DNA of 64,000 bases from JABDII01 sp963815325 (GCA_963815325.1 CAWFGG010000002.1:558001-622000); one strand, 5' to 3'. Shown: positions 1-9,121, counted from the first letter of the stretch. Notes: generated from the letters alone by a model not told the origin. Translations and numbers: made by a program.

Positions 1-886
1 CGATCTCACCCACGCCCCACGCCGCAATCTGTGTCAGCGCCGCCAAGAGCATGGGCATGAGAATGAAATTGCTTCCCTCCCCTACATCGTAGCGAATCGC
101 TCCGGGGCGGTACTTATCGCGGTAGCGCACCAACCCACCGAAGTCGTCACTTTCCGGGCGGGACATCCAGGTCTCTTCAACGGGAATGCCCCGTTCATAC
201 CGCTCGCCGTAGTACGCCAGGCCGATCGAGTACGGGCCCAGGAGCCACTTGTAGCCGGCACAGACCAGCGCGTCGGGACGCACGCGTTCAATGTCGAACG
301 GCATCGCTCCGATCGACTGCGTGCCGTCGAGCACCACGGCGGCGCCAACGTCACGGGCCCGCGCGGCAATCTGCTCGACATCGAACCGGGTGCCGTCGGT
401 CCAGTGCACCGGCGCGAGCGCCACCACTCGGGTGGAGCGGCTGATCGATTCGAGGAGACGGGTGGTCCATGCCTCGCCCCGGACCGTCCCGTCCGGGGGT
501 TCCACCGTGCGCAGCTTGGCCCCAGTCGTCGCTGCCAACCGGCGCCAGGCGTACACGTTCGACGGGAACTGCTGATGGGCGATGACGATGTTCTGACGCG
601 GGCCGATCCGTGTGTTCTTCGCCACGGTCGCCATGCCATAGGAAACCGAGGGAATGACCGCGATTCGGTGCGGGTCCCCGGCGTTGATCAGGCGAGCAAA
701 GAGCTTGCGAACTCGCTGCACGTCTTCAAAGAACGCCGCCGGGGTGACCGAGGACGGGTCGCGTTTGCGGCGAATCCCCGCAATGCCGGCCTCCTCCACT
801 GCCTTGAGCAGTGGGGACATATAGGCACAATTGAGGTAATGGAGATTCGGCGGCAGCGAGAAGAGGTGTCTCTGACACGTCAGCAT
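1..886 (-). CDS. Class V aminotransferase-fold PLP enzyme (3' end outside window)
   Basis: About 295 residues are visible before the window edge; the C-terminus is missing. It belongs to the PLP fold-type I class V family (cysteine desulfurase, kynureninase-like). The PLP aspartate and glutamine are in VVLDGTQSIG (about D187, Q190) and the Schiff-base lysine is in AGYKWLLGP (about K213). The chosen ATG at 886 gives an N-terminus (MLTCQRHLFS) that runs straight into the family fold. It lies 78 bases after the hutI stop on the same strand, so it may be the last gene of the hut transcript. The substrate cannot be read from the sequence; no cysteine-desulfurase partner is nearby. Family call is firm, function open. 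Confidence 0.85.
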   Translation of the reverse strand, partial: MLTCQRHLFSLPPNLHYLNCAYMSPLLKAVEEAGIAGIRRKRDPSSVTPAAFFEDVQRVRKLFARLINAGDPHRIAVIPSVSYGMATVAKNTRIGPRQNIVIAHQQFPSNVYAWRRLAATTGAKLRTVEPPDGTVRGEAWTTRLLESISRSTRVVALAPVHWTDGTRFDVEQIAARARDVGAAVVLDGTQSIGAMPFDIERVRPDALVCAGYKWLLGPYSIGLAYYGERYERGIPVEETWMSRPESDDFGGLVRYRDKYRPGAIRYDVGEGSNFILMPMLLAALTQIAAWGVGEI

Positions 887-964
887 ACGTGAGCCTTCGC
901 AAGTGGGTGACTGCGCCCTCGGCACGTTCCGCTCACACGCCGTGCCACTGCCAGCCGGTGTGCG

Positions 965-2185
965 CTACGTTTTCCACCCCACCTCGCCACCCACCACGGT
1001 CAGCCGACACGTGTCCGGGCGAAAGTGGTAGAGCCAGTGGGTCACGTCGGGCGCATCGATCACGGCAAAGTCGGCCGCCTTGCCCACTTCGAGCGAACCG
1101 AGCTCCTGCTCCCGGCCGACCGCTCGGGCCGCGTGGAGCGTCCCGCCCTTCACCGCTTCGGCAGGCGTCAGCCCCGACAGCGTGCACGCGAGCATCAGCG
1201 CGAGGTGCATGTCATAGCTCGGGGCCGACCCGGGATTGAAATCGGTCGCCACTGCCACCGGAACCCCCGCCGCCACGAACCGTCGAGCGGCCATGGGCCG
1301 CTGCCTCAGGTACAGGGTGGCCAGGGGAAGCGCGACGGCGACCGTGCCGGAGCGCGCCATGTCCGTTATCCCTTCGGGCGAGGCGTGCTCGAGATGATCG
1401 GCGCTCACGGCCTGGACCTCCGCCGCGAGCTCCGCGCCGCCGCCCGACTCGAGCTGATCGGCGTGGAGCTTCGGCCGGAGCCCCGCCGCTTTCGCCGCGC
1501 GGAAGATCCGCCGCGCTTCGTCCACCGTAAAGGCCGTATCCTCAACGAATACGTCACAGAAATCGGCCAGGCCTTCCTCGGCAACCGCTGGAATCATCTC
1601 CTCGACTATCAGATCGACATACCGCGCCCGGTCCGTTTGCCACTCCTTCGGAATGACGTGAGCCCCGAGGAACGTCGACACGATGCGAACGGGGTGGAGT
1701 TCACGCACTCGGCGATACACCCGCAGCAACTTGAGCTCGTTCTGCGTGTCGAGTCCGTAGCCGCTCTTGCACTCGACGGTGGTGACGCCAAGCCGGACCA
1801 TCGCATCGAGAAAGGTCAGGCAGCGTTGGCTGAGCTCGTCCTCGGAGAGCGCCCGGGTGGCCGTCACCGTCGAGGCGATGCCGCCCCCGCGACGCGCGAT
1901 GTCCTGGTACGTTGCGCCGAGCAGCCGCTGCTCGAATTCCCGGGCACGCCAGCCCCCGAACGCCAGGTGCGTGTGACAGTCGATCAAGCCGGGAATCACG
2001 AGACGCCCAGCGGCATCCCATGTCTCACCGGCGGCGAGGATCGGTGGGACATCGACCTCGGAGCCCACCCAGGTGATGCGGCCGTGCTCCCACGCGAGGG
2101 CCGCATCGCGGATGGGGTGGATTTCCCCTTGCCCACCGGGGGCACGGCAGGTGGCGAGCATCCCGATATTCCGGAGCAGCGGCAT
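965..2185 (-). CDS. hutI: Imidazolonepropionase (HutI)
   Basis: Hydrolyses 4-imidazolone-5-propanoate to N-formimino-L-glutamate, third step of cytosolic histidine degradation. The 406 residues match the family length. Amidohydrolase-superfamily metal site DCHTHLAFGG (H71, H73), then HADQL and DFNPGSAPS, all typical of HutI; the ECKSGYGLD segment is also characteristic. The start lies only 6 bases beyond the hutU stop, so the two genes are almost certainly co-transcribed and probably translationally coupled. No hutH (histidase) or formimidoylglutamate hydrolase is visible in the window; those must be elsewhere or beyond the left edge. Confidence 0.97.
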   Translation of the reverse strand: MPLLRNIGMLATCRAPGGQGEIHPIRDAALAWEHGRITWVGSEVDVPPILAAGETWDAAGRLVIPGLIDCHTHLAFGGWRAREFEQRLLGATYQDIARRGGGIASTVTATRALSEDELSQRCLTFLDAMVRLGVTTVECKSGYGLDTQNELKLLRVYRRVRELHPVRIVSTFLGAHVIPKEWQTDRARYVDLIVEEMIPAVAEEGLADFCDVFVEDTAFTVDEARRIFRAAKAAGLRPKLHADQLESGGGAELAAEVQAVSADHLEHASPEGITDMARSGTVAVALPLATLYLRQRPMAARRFVAAGVPVAVATDFNPGSAPSYDMHLALMLACTLSGLTPAEAVKGGTLHAARAVGREQELGSLEVGKAADFAVIDAPDVTHWLYHFRPDTCRLTVVGGEVGWKT

Positions 2186-2191
2186 GGGATC

Positions 2192-3862
2192 TCAGTCTTG
2201 CATGGGAAGGTCGACGCCACGCTCCCGGGCCACGCGCATCGCATCGTCGTAGCCCGCGTCGGCATGGCGCATGACTCCCGTGCCGGGATCGGCCGTGAGT
2301 ACCCGCTCGAGCCGGCGGTCAGCTGACGCCGTCCCATCAGCGACGCACACCATGCCGGCGTGGATGGAGTATCCAATGCCGACCCCGCCACCGTGATGGA
2401 TCGAGACCCAACTCGCCCCGCAGGCCGTGTTCAGCATGGCGTTCAGAAGCGGCCAATCCGCGATGGCGTCGGAGCCGTCGGCCATGTTCTCCGTTTCGCG
2501 ATTGGGGGACGCCACGGAGCCGGCATCGAGGTGATCGCGACCAATCACAAGCGGCGCCTCGACCTTCCCCTGTTTCACCAGCCAATTGAACTTGAGCCCC
2601 ATCTCGGCCCGCTCGCCATACTCGAGCCAGCAGATGCGGGCGGGGAGGCCCTGGAACTGCACTCGCTGCCTCGCTTGATGGATCCACCTTGTCAGAGAGG
2701 CCTTTTCTGGAAAGGTCTCGAGCACCGCGTCATCGGTTGCCGCGATGTCCTTCGGGTTCCCCGAGAGAGCAACCCACCGAAACGGTCCGGCGCCGCGACA
2801 AAACAAGGGCCGAATGAACTCGGGAACAAAGCCGGGGATCCGGAACGCCTCGCGCAATCCGCGGTGGTCGGCCACCTGGCCCCGGAGGTTGTTGCCGTAG
2901 TCGAACGTCACGGCTCCCTGGCCCATGAGATCGAGCATCGCCTTGACGTGCAGCACCATCGAATCGAGCACCCGAGCGTCATAGCCCGCAGGGTCACGCT
3001 CACGTTCCACGGCTGCTTGCTCCACCGTCAGGCCCACCGGGACATAGCCGAGCCGGATGTCATGGGCCGACGTCTGATCGGTCAGCATGTCGGGTACCAC
3101 CCCGCGTCGGACCAACTCGGGAAGCACATCCGCGATGTTACCGAGTAACCCGACCGAGAGCGCTTCCTTCCGTTGCTTCGCCGATTCGACCAGAGCCAGC
3201 GCCTCATCGAGATCGGTGCTCATCCGGTCGCAGTAGCCGGTCGCTACCCGTCGCTGGATCCGATGCGGATCGACCTCAACGCCAAGAAACGCAGCCCCAT
3301 TCATCGTGGCGGCGAGCGGCTGAGCCCCTCCCATGCCGCCGAGCCCGGCGGTCACCACCAGCCGCCCGGCCAGGGTGCCTCCGAAGTGCTTTCGCGCACA
3401 CTCGGCGAAGGTCTCGTAGGTCCCCTGGAGGATGCCCTGGGTGCCGATGTAGATCCACGAACCCGCGGTCATCTGGCCGTACATGGTGAGGCCGAGGGCA
3501 TCCAGCCGCCGGAACTCATCCCACGTGGCCCAGCGCGGAACCAGATGCGCATTGGCGATCAGGACTCGGGGGGCCTCCTCATGGGTGCGAAACACCCCGA
3601 CGGGCTTCCCACTCTGCACCAGCAGGGTTTCATCGTTCTTCAACCGGCGCAGGGTCTCAACGATCGAGGCGTAGCATTCCCAGTTGCGCGCGGCCTTTCC
3701 CCCACCGCCGTAGACGATGAGCTCGGCGGGATTCTCCGCCACGTCCGGGTCGAGGTTGTTCATGAGCATCCGGAGCGCCGCTTCCTGGTGCCATCCTTTG
3801 CACGACAGGGTGGTACCGGTCGGGGCCCGAACGACGTCTGGAGGGTTCTGTGCGGCTGCCAT
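2192..3862 (-). CDS. hutU: Urocanate hydratase (HutU)
   Basis: Converts urocanate to 4-imidazolone-5-propanoate using tightly bound NAD+ as electrophile, second step of histidine catabolism. 556 residues, the normal size for the family. The N-terminal part contains YGGGGKAARNWE and the strongly conserved MYGQMTAGSWIYIGTQGI stretch; the glycine-rich GLGGMGGAQPLA is the NAD-binding segment. First gene of the hutU-hutI pair. The region upstream (3863-4000) is shared with the divergent sigma-factor gene, so a promoter for hut should lie there, but I see no clear -35/-10 or HutC-type operator. Confidence 0.97.
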   Translation of the reverse strand: MAAAQNPPDVVRAPTGTTLSCKGWHQEAALRMLMNNLDPDVAENPAELIVYGGGGKAARNWECYASIVETLRRLKNDETLLVQSGKPVGVFRTHEEAPRVLIANAHLVPRWATWDEFRRLDALGLTMYGQMTAGSWIYIGTQGILQGTYETFAECARKHFGGTLAGRLVVTAGLGGMGGAQPLAATMNGAAFLGVEVDPHRIQRRVATGYCDRMSTDLDEALALVESAKQRKEALSVGLLGNIADVLPELVRRGVVPDMLTDQTSAHDIRLGYVPVGLTVEQAAVERERDPAGYDARVLDSMVLHVKAMLDLMGQGAVTFDYGNNLRGQVADHRGLREAFRIPGFVPEFIRPLFCRGAGPFRWVALSGNPKDIAATDDAVLETFPEKASLTRWIHQARQRVQFQGLPARICWLEYGERAEMGLKFNWLVKQGKVEAPLVIGRDHLDAGSVASPNRETENMADGSDAIADWPLLNAMLNTACGASWVSIHHGGGVGIGYSIHAGMVCVADGTASADRRLERVLTADPGTGVMRHADAGYDDAMRVARERGVDLPMQD

Positions 3863-3952
3863 GATTGAATCGACACCCGTTCAAAGGGGTGGAGGGTTGC
3901 CGGGGTCTGCCCCGTCACCGACCAGGGGGCGCGGCCCCTACCTCCTGGAGGC

Positions 3953-3958
3953 TACAAT
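3953..3958 (+). promoter_or_regulatory. Possible -10 element before the sigma-factor gene
   Basis: TACAAT lies about 110 bases upstream of the preferred sigma-factor start. No good -35 box sits 16-18 bases further upstream, so this is a weak call; an ECF-type promoter recognised by the encoded sigma itself is equally possible. Confidence 0.25.
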
Positions 3959-4072
3959 AGGAAGAGCCTTGGCGCGACCCCGCCCTGACCATGGGCGTGC
4001 ATGGCCACGGTTGGGCCCGCGGACGAGGCACCTTTCCAACCCTTCGTCTCTTCTTGCTATCCAATTGGGTGC

Positions 4073-4648
4073 ATGCGGAGACCAGGCCCTGGAGTCGCAA
4101 CGCTGACCGGAAGCCGGCGGACTGCCACAGCGGGATCGGATATCGCGGACGTCGCCTTGGCCGCGAGTGGAGATACGCACGCGTTCGAGCGCCTCTACCG
4201 CACGCATGTGGCTCGAATCCACAGCCTGGTATGCCGCATGTTGGACCACGACCTCGCTGATGAAGTCACGCAGGACATTTTCGTGCGAGCCTGGGAAAAG
4301 CTCAAGACCTTTCGTGGAGAGGCTCAGTTCGGGACATGGCTCTATCGCTTGGGAATCAACGTGATTCTTGCCCAGCGCGCGACTCTCGGGAAGCACCGGG
4401 AGCGTTACCTGGAGGGCGACACGCCCCTGGCACGCCTGCCGAGCCGAGCCGAGGCGCCGGGTACCATGGTGGATTTCGAGGAAGCCCTTGGCCGGCTCCC
4501 GGACGGCGCCCGCCAGGTGTTCGTGCTCCACGACGTGGAAGGCTATCGGCACGAGGAAATCGCCGGCATGCTTGGCGTCGCGGAAGGCACCAGCAAATCG
4601 CAGCTGCACCGGGCGCGCATGGCTTTACGCGGGTATTTGGATCGATGA
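4073..4648 (+). CDS. ECF-family RNA polymerase sigma factor
   Basis: Extracytoplasmic-function sigma-70 factor. Region 2 is visible as DEVTQDIFVRAWEKLKTF followed by GEAQFGTWLYRL; region 4 as LPDGARQVFVLHDVEGY and the helix-turn-helix EEIAGMLGVAEGTSKSQLH. An upstream in-frame ATG at 4001 would add 24 residues of unlikely composition; the ATG at 4073 gives about 191 residues, the usual ECF length. The anti-sigma gene starts 13 bases after the stop, preceded by GGAGAAGG, so the pair is one operon. It may autoregulate and control the two DUF4097 genes that follow, but this is inference. Confidence 0.93.
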   Translation: MRRPGPGVATLTGSRRTATAGSDIADVALAASGDTHAFERLYRTHVARIHSLVCRMLDHDLADEVTQDIFVRAWEKLKTFRGEAQFGTWLYRLGINVILAQRATLGKHRERYLEGDTPLARLPSRAEAPGTMVDFEEALGRLPDGARQVFVLHDVEGYRHEEIAGMLGVAEGTSKSQLHRARMALRGYLDR

Positions 4649-4661
4649 CTGGAGAAGGCCG

Positions 4662-5336
4662 ATGATGGATCAGTGGACGGAGCGCCTGTCCGAATACGTC
4701 GACGGCACGCTGGAGGCGGAGGAACGTCGCCAGGTGGAAGCCCATGTGTCCGGGTGCGAGGCCTGTACCGCGATCGCGGACGAACTGAGAGCGGTTGCGG
4801 CGCGGGCGAGCACGCTGGCGGATCGTTCGCCGGCGCGGGACTTGTGGCCCGGGATTGCGTCACGCATCGCGGTGACGGAGGAGTCCGACATCCTCGATCT
4901 CTCCCGCGCTCGGGCTCGGCGCCGGTTTGCCTTCACCGTGCCGCAACTCGTTGCTGCGTCGATCGGTTTGATCCTCTTCTCCGCCGGCGGTGCATGGCTC
5001 ATGCAGCCCAGCCCAGTGCCGGCACCCGTGGCCGCGGCTTCAGTCCAATCGCCCGTCGTCCAAGCAGTGACGGGCACAGCGTCGTACCAGCACTACGACC
5101 GGGCCGTGGCTGAGCTTTCTCTGGTGCTCGAGGCCGGGAGGGCACGGCTCAACCCGGGCACCGTCCGCATTCTCGAGCGCAACCTCCGAGTGATCGACGC
5201 GGCCCTGGCCGAAGCCGTCCAGGCCGTGGCCGACGATCCGGCAAGCGTATACCTCCAAGACCACTTGGCAAACACCATGCAACGTAAGCTGGCCCTCATC
5301 CGCCAAGCCGCTGATCTCGTCACGGCGGCCAGCTGA
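4662..5336 (+). CDS. Anti-sigma factor with zinc-finger (ZAS) domain
   Basis: 224-residue membrane anti-sigma factor, cognate to the ECF sigma just upstream. The N-terminus has the HxxxCxxC zinc-binding anti-sigma motif (H28, C32, C35) in a zf-HC2 domain, then one predicted transmembrane helix at about residues 92-113 and a periplasmic helical C-terminal part of about 110 residues. The ATG at 4662 is preceded by GGAGAAGG at good spacing; a second ATG follows immediately. The topology fits a sigma factor held at the membrane until an envelope signal is sensed. Confidence 0.9.
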   Translation: MMDQWTERLSEYVDGTLEAEERRQVEAHVSGCEACTAIADELRAVAARASTLADRSPARDLWPGIASRIAVTEESDILDLSRARARRRFAFTVPQLVAASIGLILFSAGGAWLMQPSPVPAPVAAASVQSPVVQAVTGTASYQHYDRAVAELSLVLEAGRARLNPGTVRILERNLRVIDAALAEAVQAVADDPASVYLQDHLANTMQRKLALIRQAADLVTAAS

Positions 5337-5355
5337 TACCTCCTACGGAGATGAC

Positions 5356-6195
5356 ATGTTACTCACTACCACTCTCGGGTTGATAGCCGCGCTCGCGGCC
5401 GGAGCACAGGACACGACATTTGCCGTGTCGCGCGATGCGCGCCTCAACGTGGCGAATTTCGCCGGCACGATCACCGTGGGGGTATGGAACCGTGGCGAGG
5501 TCCGGATTCAGACGGATTCCGATCAGGGGCCGCTTGCGGTCAGCCAGACCGGCTCGGTCATCCGGGTCAAGGCCCGCGGACCGTACCAGCACGAGGAGAA
5601 GACCTACACGCTGACCGTACCCCAGTGGCTCCCGCTCGAGCTCTCGGGCACGGAGACGGACATCGTGGTCGAGGGATCCGACGCCTCGATCACGGCATCG
5701 ACCGTCGACGGGGACGTGACCATCCGCGGCGGACGGGGCCAGGTCATGGCCAGCTCGATCGAGGGCGACGTCAGCATTGAAGGCGCGAACGCTCAGATCA
5801 CCGCAACGTCAGTCGACGGCGACATCGTTGTGTCGAGCTCCACCGGCAATGTGTCGGCCCAGAGCGTCGATGGGTCCATCGAGTTGACGGGAGTGACGGC
5901 CTCCTCGGTAAAGGCCAGCACCGTCGATGGCGACATCTATTTTCGTGGACCGATCCAGGCGAACGGGCGCTACGGGCTCACCACTCATGACGGCGACGTG
6001 ACCCTCGACGCAGGGCGAGGCATCAACGCCAACATCACCGTGTCGACCTTCGCCGGCGAGTTCGAGTCGGACTTCCCGGTCACGATTCAGGGAACGACCC
6101 AGCGTGAGCGATTCTCGTTTACGCTTGGCACGGGGAGCGCCCAAGTCACGCTCGAAGCGTTCGACGGAACGATTCGCTTGCAGCGCGGGCAATAG
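5356..6195 (+). CDS. DUF4097-family beta-strand repeat protein, exported
   Basis: 279 residues with a short hydrophobic N-terminal export signal (about residues 1-17). The body is a ladder of roughly 20-residue repeats built on the core S-x-(V/I)-(D/E)-G-D-(V/I): TVDGDV, SIEGDV, SVDGDI, SVDGSI, TVDGDI, the hallmark of DUF4097, expected to fold as a right-handed beta-helix or solenoid. No catalytic motif is visible. It begins 19 bases after the anti-sigma stop with GGAG before the ATG, so it belongs to the sigma/anti-sigma operon. Function is unknown; an envelope role is plausible from context only. Confidence 0.85.
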   Translation: MLLTTTLGLIAALAAGAQDTTFAVSRDARLNVANFAGTITVGVWNRGEVRIQTDSDQGPLAVSQTGSVIRVKARGPYQHEEKTYTLTVPQWLPLELSGTETDIVVEGSDASITASTVDGDVTIRGGRGQVMASSIEGDVSIEGANAQITATSVDGDIVVSSSTGNVSAQSVDGSIELTGVTASSVKASTVDGDIYFRGPIQANGRYGLTTHDGDVTLDAGRGINANITVSTFAGEFESDFPVTIQGTTQRERFSFTLGTGSAQVTLEAFDGTIRLQRGQ

Positions 6196-6222
6196 TTCCA
6201 TGACCATCCAAGGAGACGATCC

Positions 6223-7053
6223 ATGCTGAAGTCTTTCACCCTTGCTGTCGCCACCGCCGGGATCTTCGGGTGGCAGACCGCGGCCGATTACGATGGAGCT
6301 TTGACACTGACTAGCCCTGGCCATGAACACACCGCCCAGCAAGATTTTCGCTGGAGCGGCAGGATTCCGGCCGGGAAGGCGATCGAGATCAAGGGCATCA
6401 ATGGAAACATCGTGGCACAGGGGACGGGCGGCGGAGAGGTCACGGTAACCGCCAAGAAGGAGGGCCACGGGGACGACCCCGAGAGCGTCAGGATCGAGGT
6501 CGTCGAGCACGATGACGGTGTCACGATCTGCGCGGTCTACCCGGACAGCCACAAGAACCGGCCCAACGTGTGCGCCCCCAAGAACGAGGGGCGCCTCAAC
6601 AGTGACGATAACGACGTGTCCGTCGACTTCGAGATCAGCGTCCCCACCGGCGTGCGATTCATCGGGCGCACCGTCAATGGCGACGTCGATGCAACGGGGC
6701 TCACCGCTGATACCGATGTGTCCACCGTGAATGGTGAGGTGGAGGTGCGCACCGAAGGAGAGGCGGAAGCCAGCACGGTGAACGGCAGCATCCGCGCCAC
6801 GATGGGGAAGGCAACGTGGAGCGGAACGGTCGAGTTTCACACGGTGAATGGCAGTATCGAAGTGACGCTTCCCTCCGACTTTAGTGCTGAGGTGCGCGCC
6901 GGTACGGTCAACGGAGACATTAGTACCGATTTCCCCCTCACCGTGACAGGGCGTTTCGGACCGCGGCGAATTTCAGGAACGGTCGGGGGCGGTGGTCGGA
7001 AGCTCGAGCTGGAGACCGTGAACGGTAGTATTTCGCTTCGCAAGGGCGGCTGA
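6223..7053 (+). CDS. Second DUF4097-family repeat protein, exported
   Basis: 276 residues, paralogue of the preceding gene but with a T-V-N-G-(D/E/S)-(V/I) repeat core: GINGNI, then TVNGDV, TVNGEV, TVNGSI (several copies), TVNGDI. N-terminal hydrophobic stretch MLKSFTLAVATAGIFG looks like a signal sequence. A central insertion (about residues 85-130) carries two cysteines (CAVYPD and CAPKNE) that could form a disulfide if exported. RBS-like GGAGAC lies before the start, 27 bases after the previous gene, so it is the fourth gene of the sigma operon. Role unknown. Confidence 0.85.
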   Translation: MLKSFTLAVATAGIFGWQTAADYDGALTLTSPGHEHTAQQDFRWSGRIPAGKAIEIKGINGNIVAQGTGGGEVTVTAKKEGHGDDPESVRIEVVEHDDGVTICAVYPDSHKNRPNVCAPKNEGRLNSDDNDVSVDFEISVPTGVRFIGRTVNGDVDATGLTADTDVSTVNGEVEVRTEGEAEASTVNGSIRATMGKATWSGTVEFHTVNGSIEVTLPSDFSAEVRAGTVNGDISTDFPLTVTGRFGPRRISGTVGGGGRKLELETVNGSISLRKGG

Positions 7054-7063
7054 GCACCAGCGT

Positions 7064-7086
7064 GGCCGGCACCGTGAGTGCCGGCC
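7064..7086. terminator. Hairpin between convergent genes
   Basis: Perfect 9-base inverted repeat GGCCGGCAC / GTGCCGGCC with a 5-base loop, filling the 35-base gap between the convergent second DUF4097 gene and the sorbosone-dehydrogenase-like gene. There is no T tract on either side, so it may act as a transcript-end stem for both strands rather than as a classical intrinsic terminator. Confidence 0.55.
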
Positions 7087-7088
7087 TC

Positions 7089-8228
7089 TCACGGTTCGTA
7101 GGTAATGCGGTAAATCACATCCGCCACATCGTCGGACACGAGCAGAGAACCGTCCGGCAGTGCCAGCACATCCACCGGCCGTCCCCAGGCACGCCGCCGT
7201 CCCAACCAGCCCTCCGCAAAGACATCGTAGGTCGGCACGCTATCGTGGCGCTCCCGGACGACCATGAGTCGATACCCAACTGGCTGCTCGCGGTTCCAGC
7301 TGCCGTGTTCGGCTACGAATAGTGCATTGCGATAGAACTCCGGGAAGGCCGTGCCTGTGTAAAATCGCATGCCAAGCGGAGCCACGTGGGCGGGAAGATC
7401 AAGCAGCGGCGGGGTGGACGCCCCGCAATCGCCTTCGATGCCGAAGTCGGGATCGACGATGTCGGTCCCAAAGCATTTGGGAAATCCGAAATCCAACCCC
7501 GCTCGGGCGGCGACGTTGATCTCATCGGGCGGGACGTCATCGCCCAACATGTCTCGGCTGTTGTCGCCGAACCAGAGGACCGCTGTCTCGGGATGCCAGT
7601 CGAACCCGGCCGTGTTTCGCACGCCGCGTGCGAAGACGGTCCGGTCCGTCCCGTCGGGACGCATGCGGAACATCGCCGCGTATCGGTCTTCGACCACGCG
7701 GCACACGTTGCAGGGCGCTCCCACCGGCACGTACAGGTATCCGTCCGGACCGAACGCGATGTACTTCCAGCCATGCTGGGTGTCGCGAGGAAACCCCGCA
7801 TAGGTCACGATCGGAAGCGGAGCGGCATCGAGGCGCGATTCAATGGCGTCGAACCGGAGCACTCGGCTCACCTCCGCCACGTAGAGCGCACCGTCGCGAA
7901 AGGCCACACCGCTGGGCATCTGGAGCCCTCGGGCAATGGTCAGAACCGCGTCTGCAGTGCCGTCCCCATCTGCGTCGGGCAGCGCATAGACGTTGCCGGC
8001 GCTGCGGCTGCCGACGAACACCGTGCCGTTGTCGCCCCGCGCAAGCGCTCGGGCGTTGTCGACACCGGTGGCAAAGAGTCGGACCGTGAACCCCGGGGGC
8101 AGGCGAAGCCGCTCCGGATACGGCCGCGGACCATTGTAGCGCCAGTAGAGACCAACCGCCGCCAGCACGGCAAGCCAGAACATCCAGCGAATACGCGACC
8201 GGCGCTCAAGAGTCGTCGGTGAGGTCAT
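7089..8228 (-). CDS. Membrane-anchored PQQ-type sugar (sorbosone) dehydrogenase-like beta-propeller
   Basis: 379 residues. An N-terminal basic segment and one hydrophobic helix (about residues 14-27) anchor it to the membrane with the propeller outside. The propeller shows repeated blade sequences (NGTVFVGSRSAGNVYAL, DGYLYVPVGAPCNVC) and ends with the family signature GRPVDVLALPDGSLLVSDD. Two cysteine pairs (CNVC and the later C/C around the GTDIVD region) may be disulfides. Members of the GSDH/sorbosone dehydrogenase family oxidise sugars or aldehydes with PQQ, but many are uncharacterised. No PQQ biosynthesis genes sit beside it. Convergent with the DUF4097 operon. Confidence 0.85.
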   Translation of the reverse strand: MTSPTTLERRSRIRWMFWLAVLAAVGLYWRYNGPRPYPERLRLPPGFTVRLFATGVDNARALARGDNGTVFVGSRSAGNVYALPDADGDGTADAVLTIARGLQMPSGVAFRDGALYVAEVSRVLRFDAIESRLDAAPLPIVTYAGFPRDTQHGWKYIAFGPDGYLYVPVGAPCNVCRVVEDRYAAMFRMRPDGTDRTVFARGVRNTAGFDWHPETAVLWFGDNSRDMLGDDVPPDEINVAARAGLDFGFPKCFGTDIVDPDFGIEGDCGASTPPLLDLPAHVAPLGMRFYTGTAFPEFYRNALFVAEHGSWNREQPVGYRLMVVRERHDSVPTYDVFAEGWLGRRRAWGRPVDVLALPDGSLLVSDDVADVIYRITYEP

Positions 8229-8336
8229 GGTTGGATCGCCATCGATGACGGCGTTCCTGGAAACAAGGTGAACGCGGCCTCGAGCCGCTCGAGGTCGAGC
8301 GCGAACTCGACTAGGGCCATCTCCCTTACTCTCTGA

Positions 8337-8861
8337 TCAGTTGCGCTTTCGGTAGAGCCCGTCGAAAACGACCGTCCACGTCGAGCCGCCGTCCCTCGAC
8401 TGCTCCCACACTTGTTTGACTGTTGATTCCGCGGTGTTGTCATAAAATGTCAGCTTGTGCATCACGGGACTCCCGTCCGGGGCTCGGGACTCGCCCGACA
8501 AGGCGAGGCGCCCGTCGGCATACCGTCCGGAAAACCGTAACACACCGCCAGTGCCGTCGATCCAGATCTGGTGCCAGAGCCCGGTGGAACGATCGAAGAA
8601 ATTCCAGCTCTCTCCGGTACCACCCTCGGAGCCCTTCCAATGCTCGTGCAACACGCAGCCGTCATCGCGCAACGTGACGAGGTTCGTGCCAGCCACCCCT
8701 CCCTGTGCGGTCACCTCCCAATCCCCTACCCAGAAGTCGAACTGCCGATGCTCGGGCCCAGCGCAGTCCGGCCGGGCCGCCTGAGCCACGGCGTCGGTTC
8801 CGCCAAGCATTCCGAGTGCAATCACTGTAGCCAGAACCATGCGGGTCGCCTGATGTGCCAT
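8337..8861 (-). CDS. Small exported protein, DUF1579-like
   Basis: 174 residues from the ATG at 8861, which is preceded by GGAGGG at 5 bases; this decides the start over an upstream TTG. Signal peptide about residues 1-27, ending in AVAQA. The mature part begins with HRQFDFWVGDWEV, the signature of DUF1579-like lipocalin-type proteins, and continues with HEHWKGSEGGTGESWNFF. No enzymatic residues can be assigned. It is followed by a 108-base gap before the sorbosone-dehydrogenase-like gene on the same strand; co-transcription is possible. Function unknown. Confidence 0.75.
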   Translation of the reverse strand: MAHQATRMVLATVIALGMLGGTDAVAQAARPDCAGPEHRQFDFWVGDWEVTAQGGVAGTNLVTLRDDGCVLHEHWKGSEGGTGESWNFFDRSTGLWHQIWIDGTGGVLRFSGRYADGRLALSGESRAPDGSPVMHKLTFYDNTAESTVKQVWEQSRDGGSTWTVVFDGLYRKRN

Positions 8862-9000
8862 TGGTCCCTCCAACTCGGGGCTGGTTTCGCAACCTAATGC
8901 GGCGTCCGGTCACCAGCCACTGACGCATAGAGCCTCGGTCGAGCACACAGACCGGCCACGAAGATCCGCGCGCGGGCGCGCGTTGCCCCCGTCAGCCTGA

Positions 9001-9042
9001 TAAAACGAAGCGGAGCGACCAACGATGCGTTGATCGCTCCGC
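9001..9042 (-). terminator. Intrinsic terminator of tRNA-Pro
   Basis: Reading the minus strand just past the tRNA-Pro 3' end, GCGGAGCGA and its exact complement TCGCTCCGC (9034-9042 and 9010-9018) enclose a 15-base loop and are followed by a T-rich tail (TTCGTTTTA). This is a standard Rho-independent terminator 6 bases after the tRNA. Confidence 0.8.
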
Positions 9043-9047
9043 CCAAA

Positions 9048-9121
9048 TCGGGACGGCGGGATTTGAACCCGCGACCCCTGCAACCCCATTGCAGTGCGCT
9101 ACCGGACTGCGCCACGTCCCG
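9048..9121 (-). tRNA. tRNA-Pro (anticodon GGG)
   Basis: Full cloverleaf on the minus strand: acceptor CGGGACG/CGTCCCG, D arm GCGC/GCGC, anticodon stem CTGCA/TGCAG with loop ATGGGGT (anticodon GGG), T arm GCGGG-TTCAAAT-CCCGC, discriminator A. The CCA end is not encoded. Confidence 0.97.

Noticed and set aside
1025..2326. Plus-strand frame of 433 codons over hutI
   Set aside because: It covers a fully convincing hutI on the opposite strand and has Arg/His-rich, motif-free sequence.
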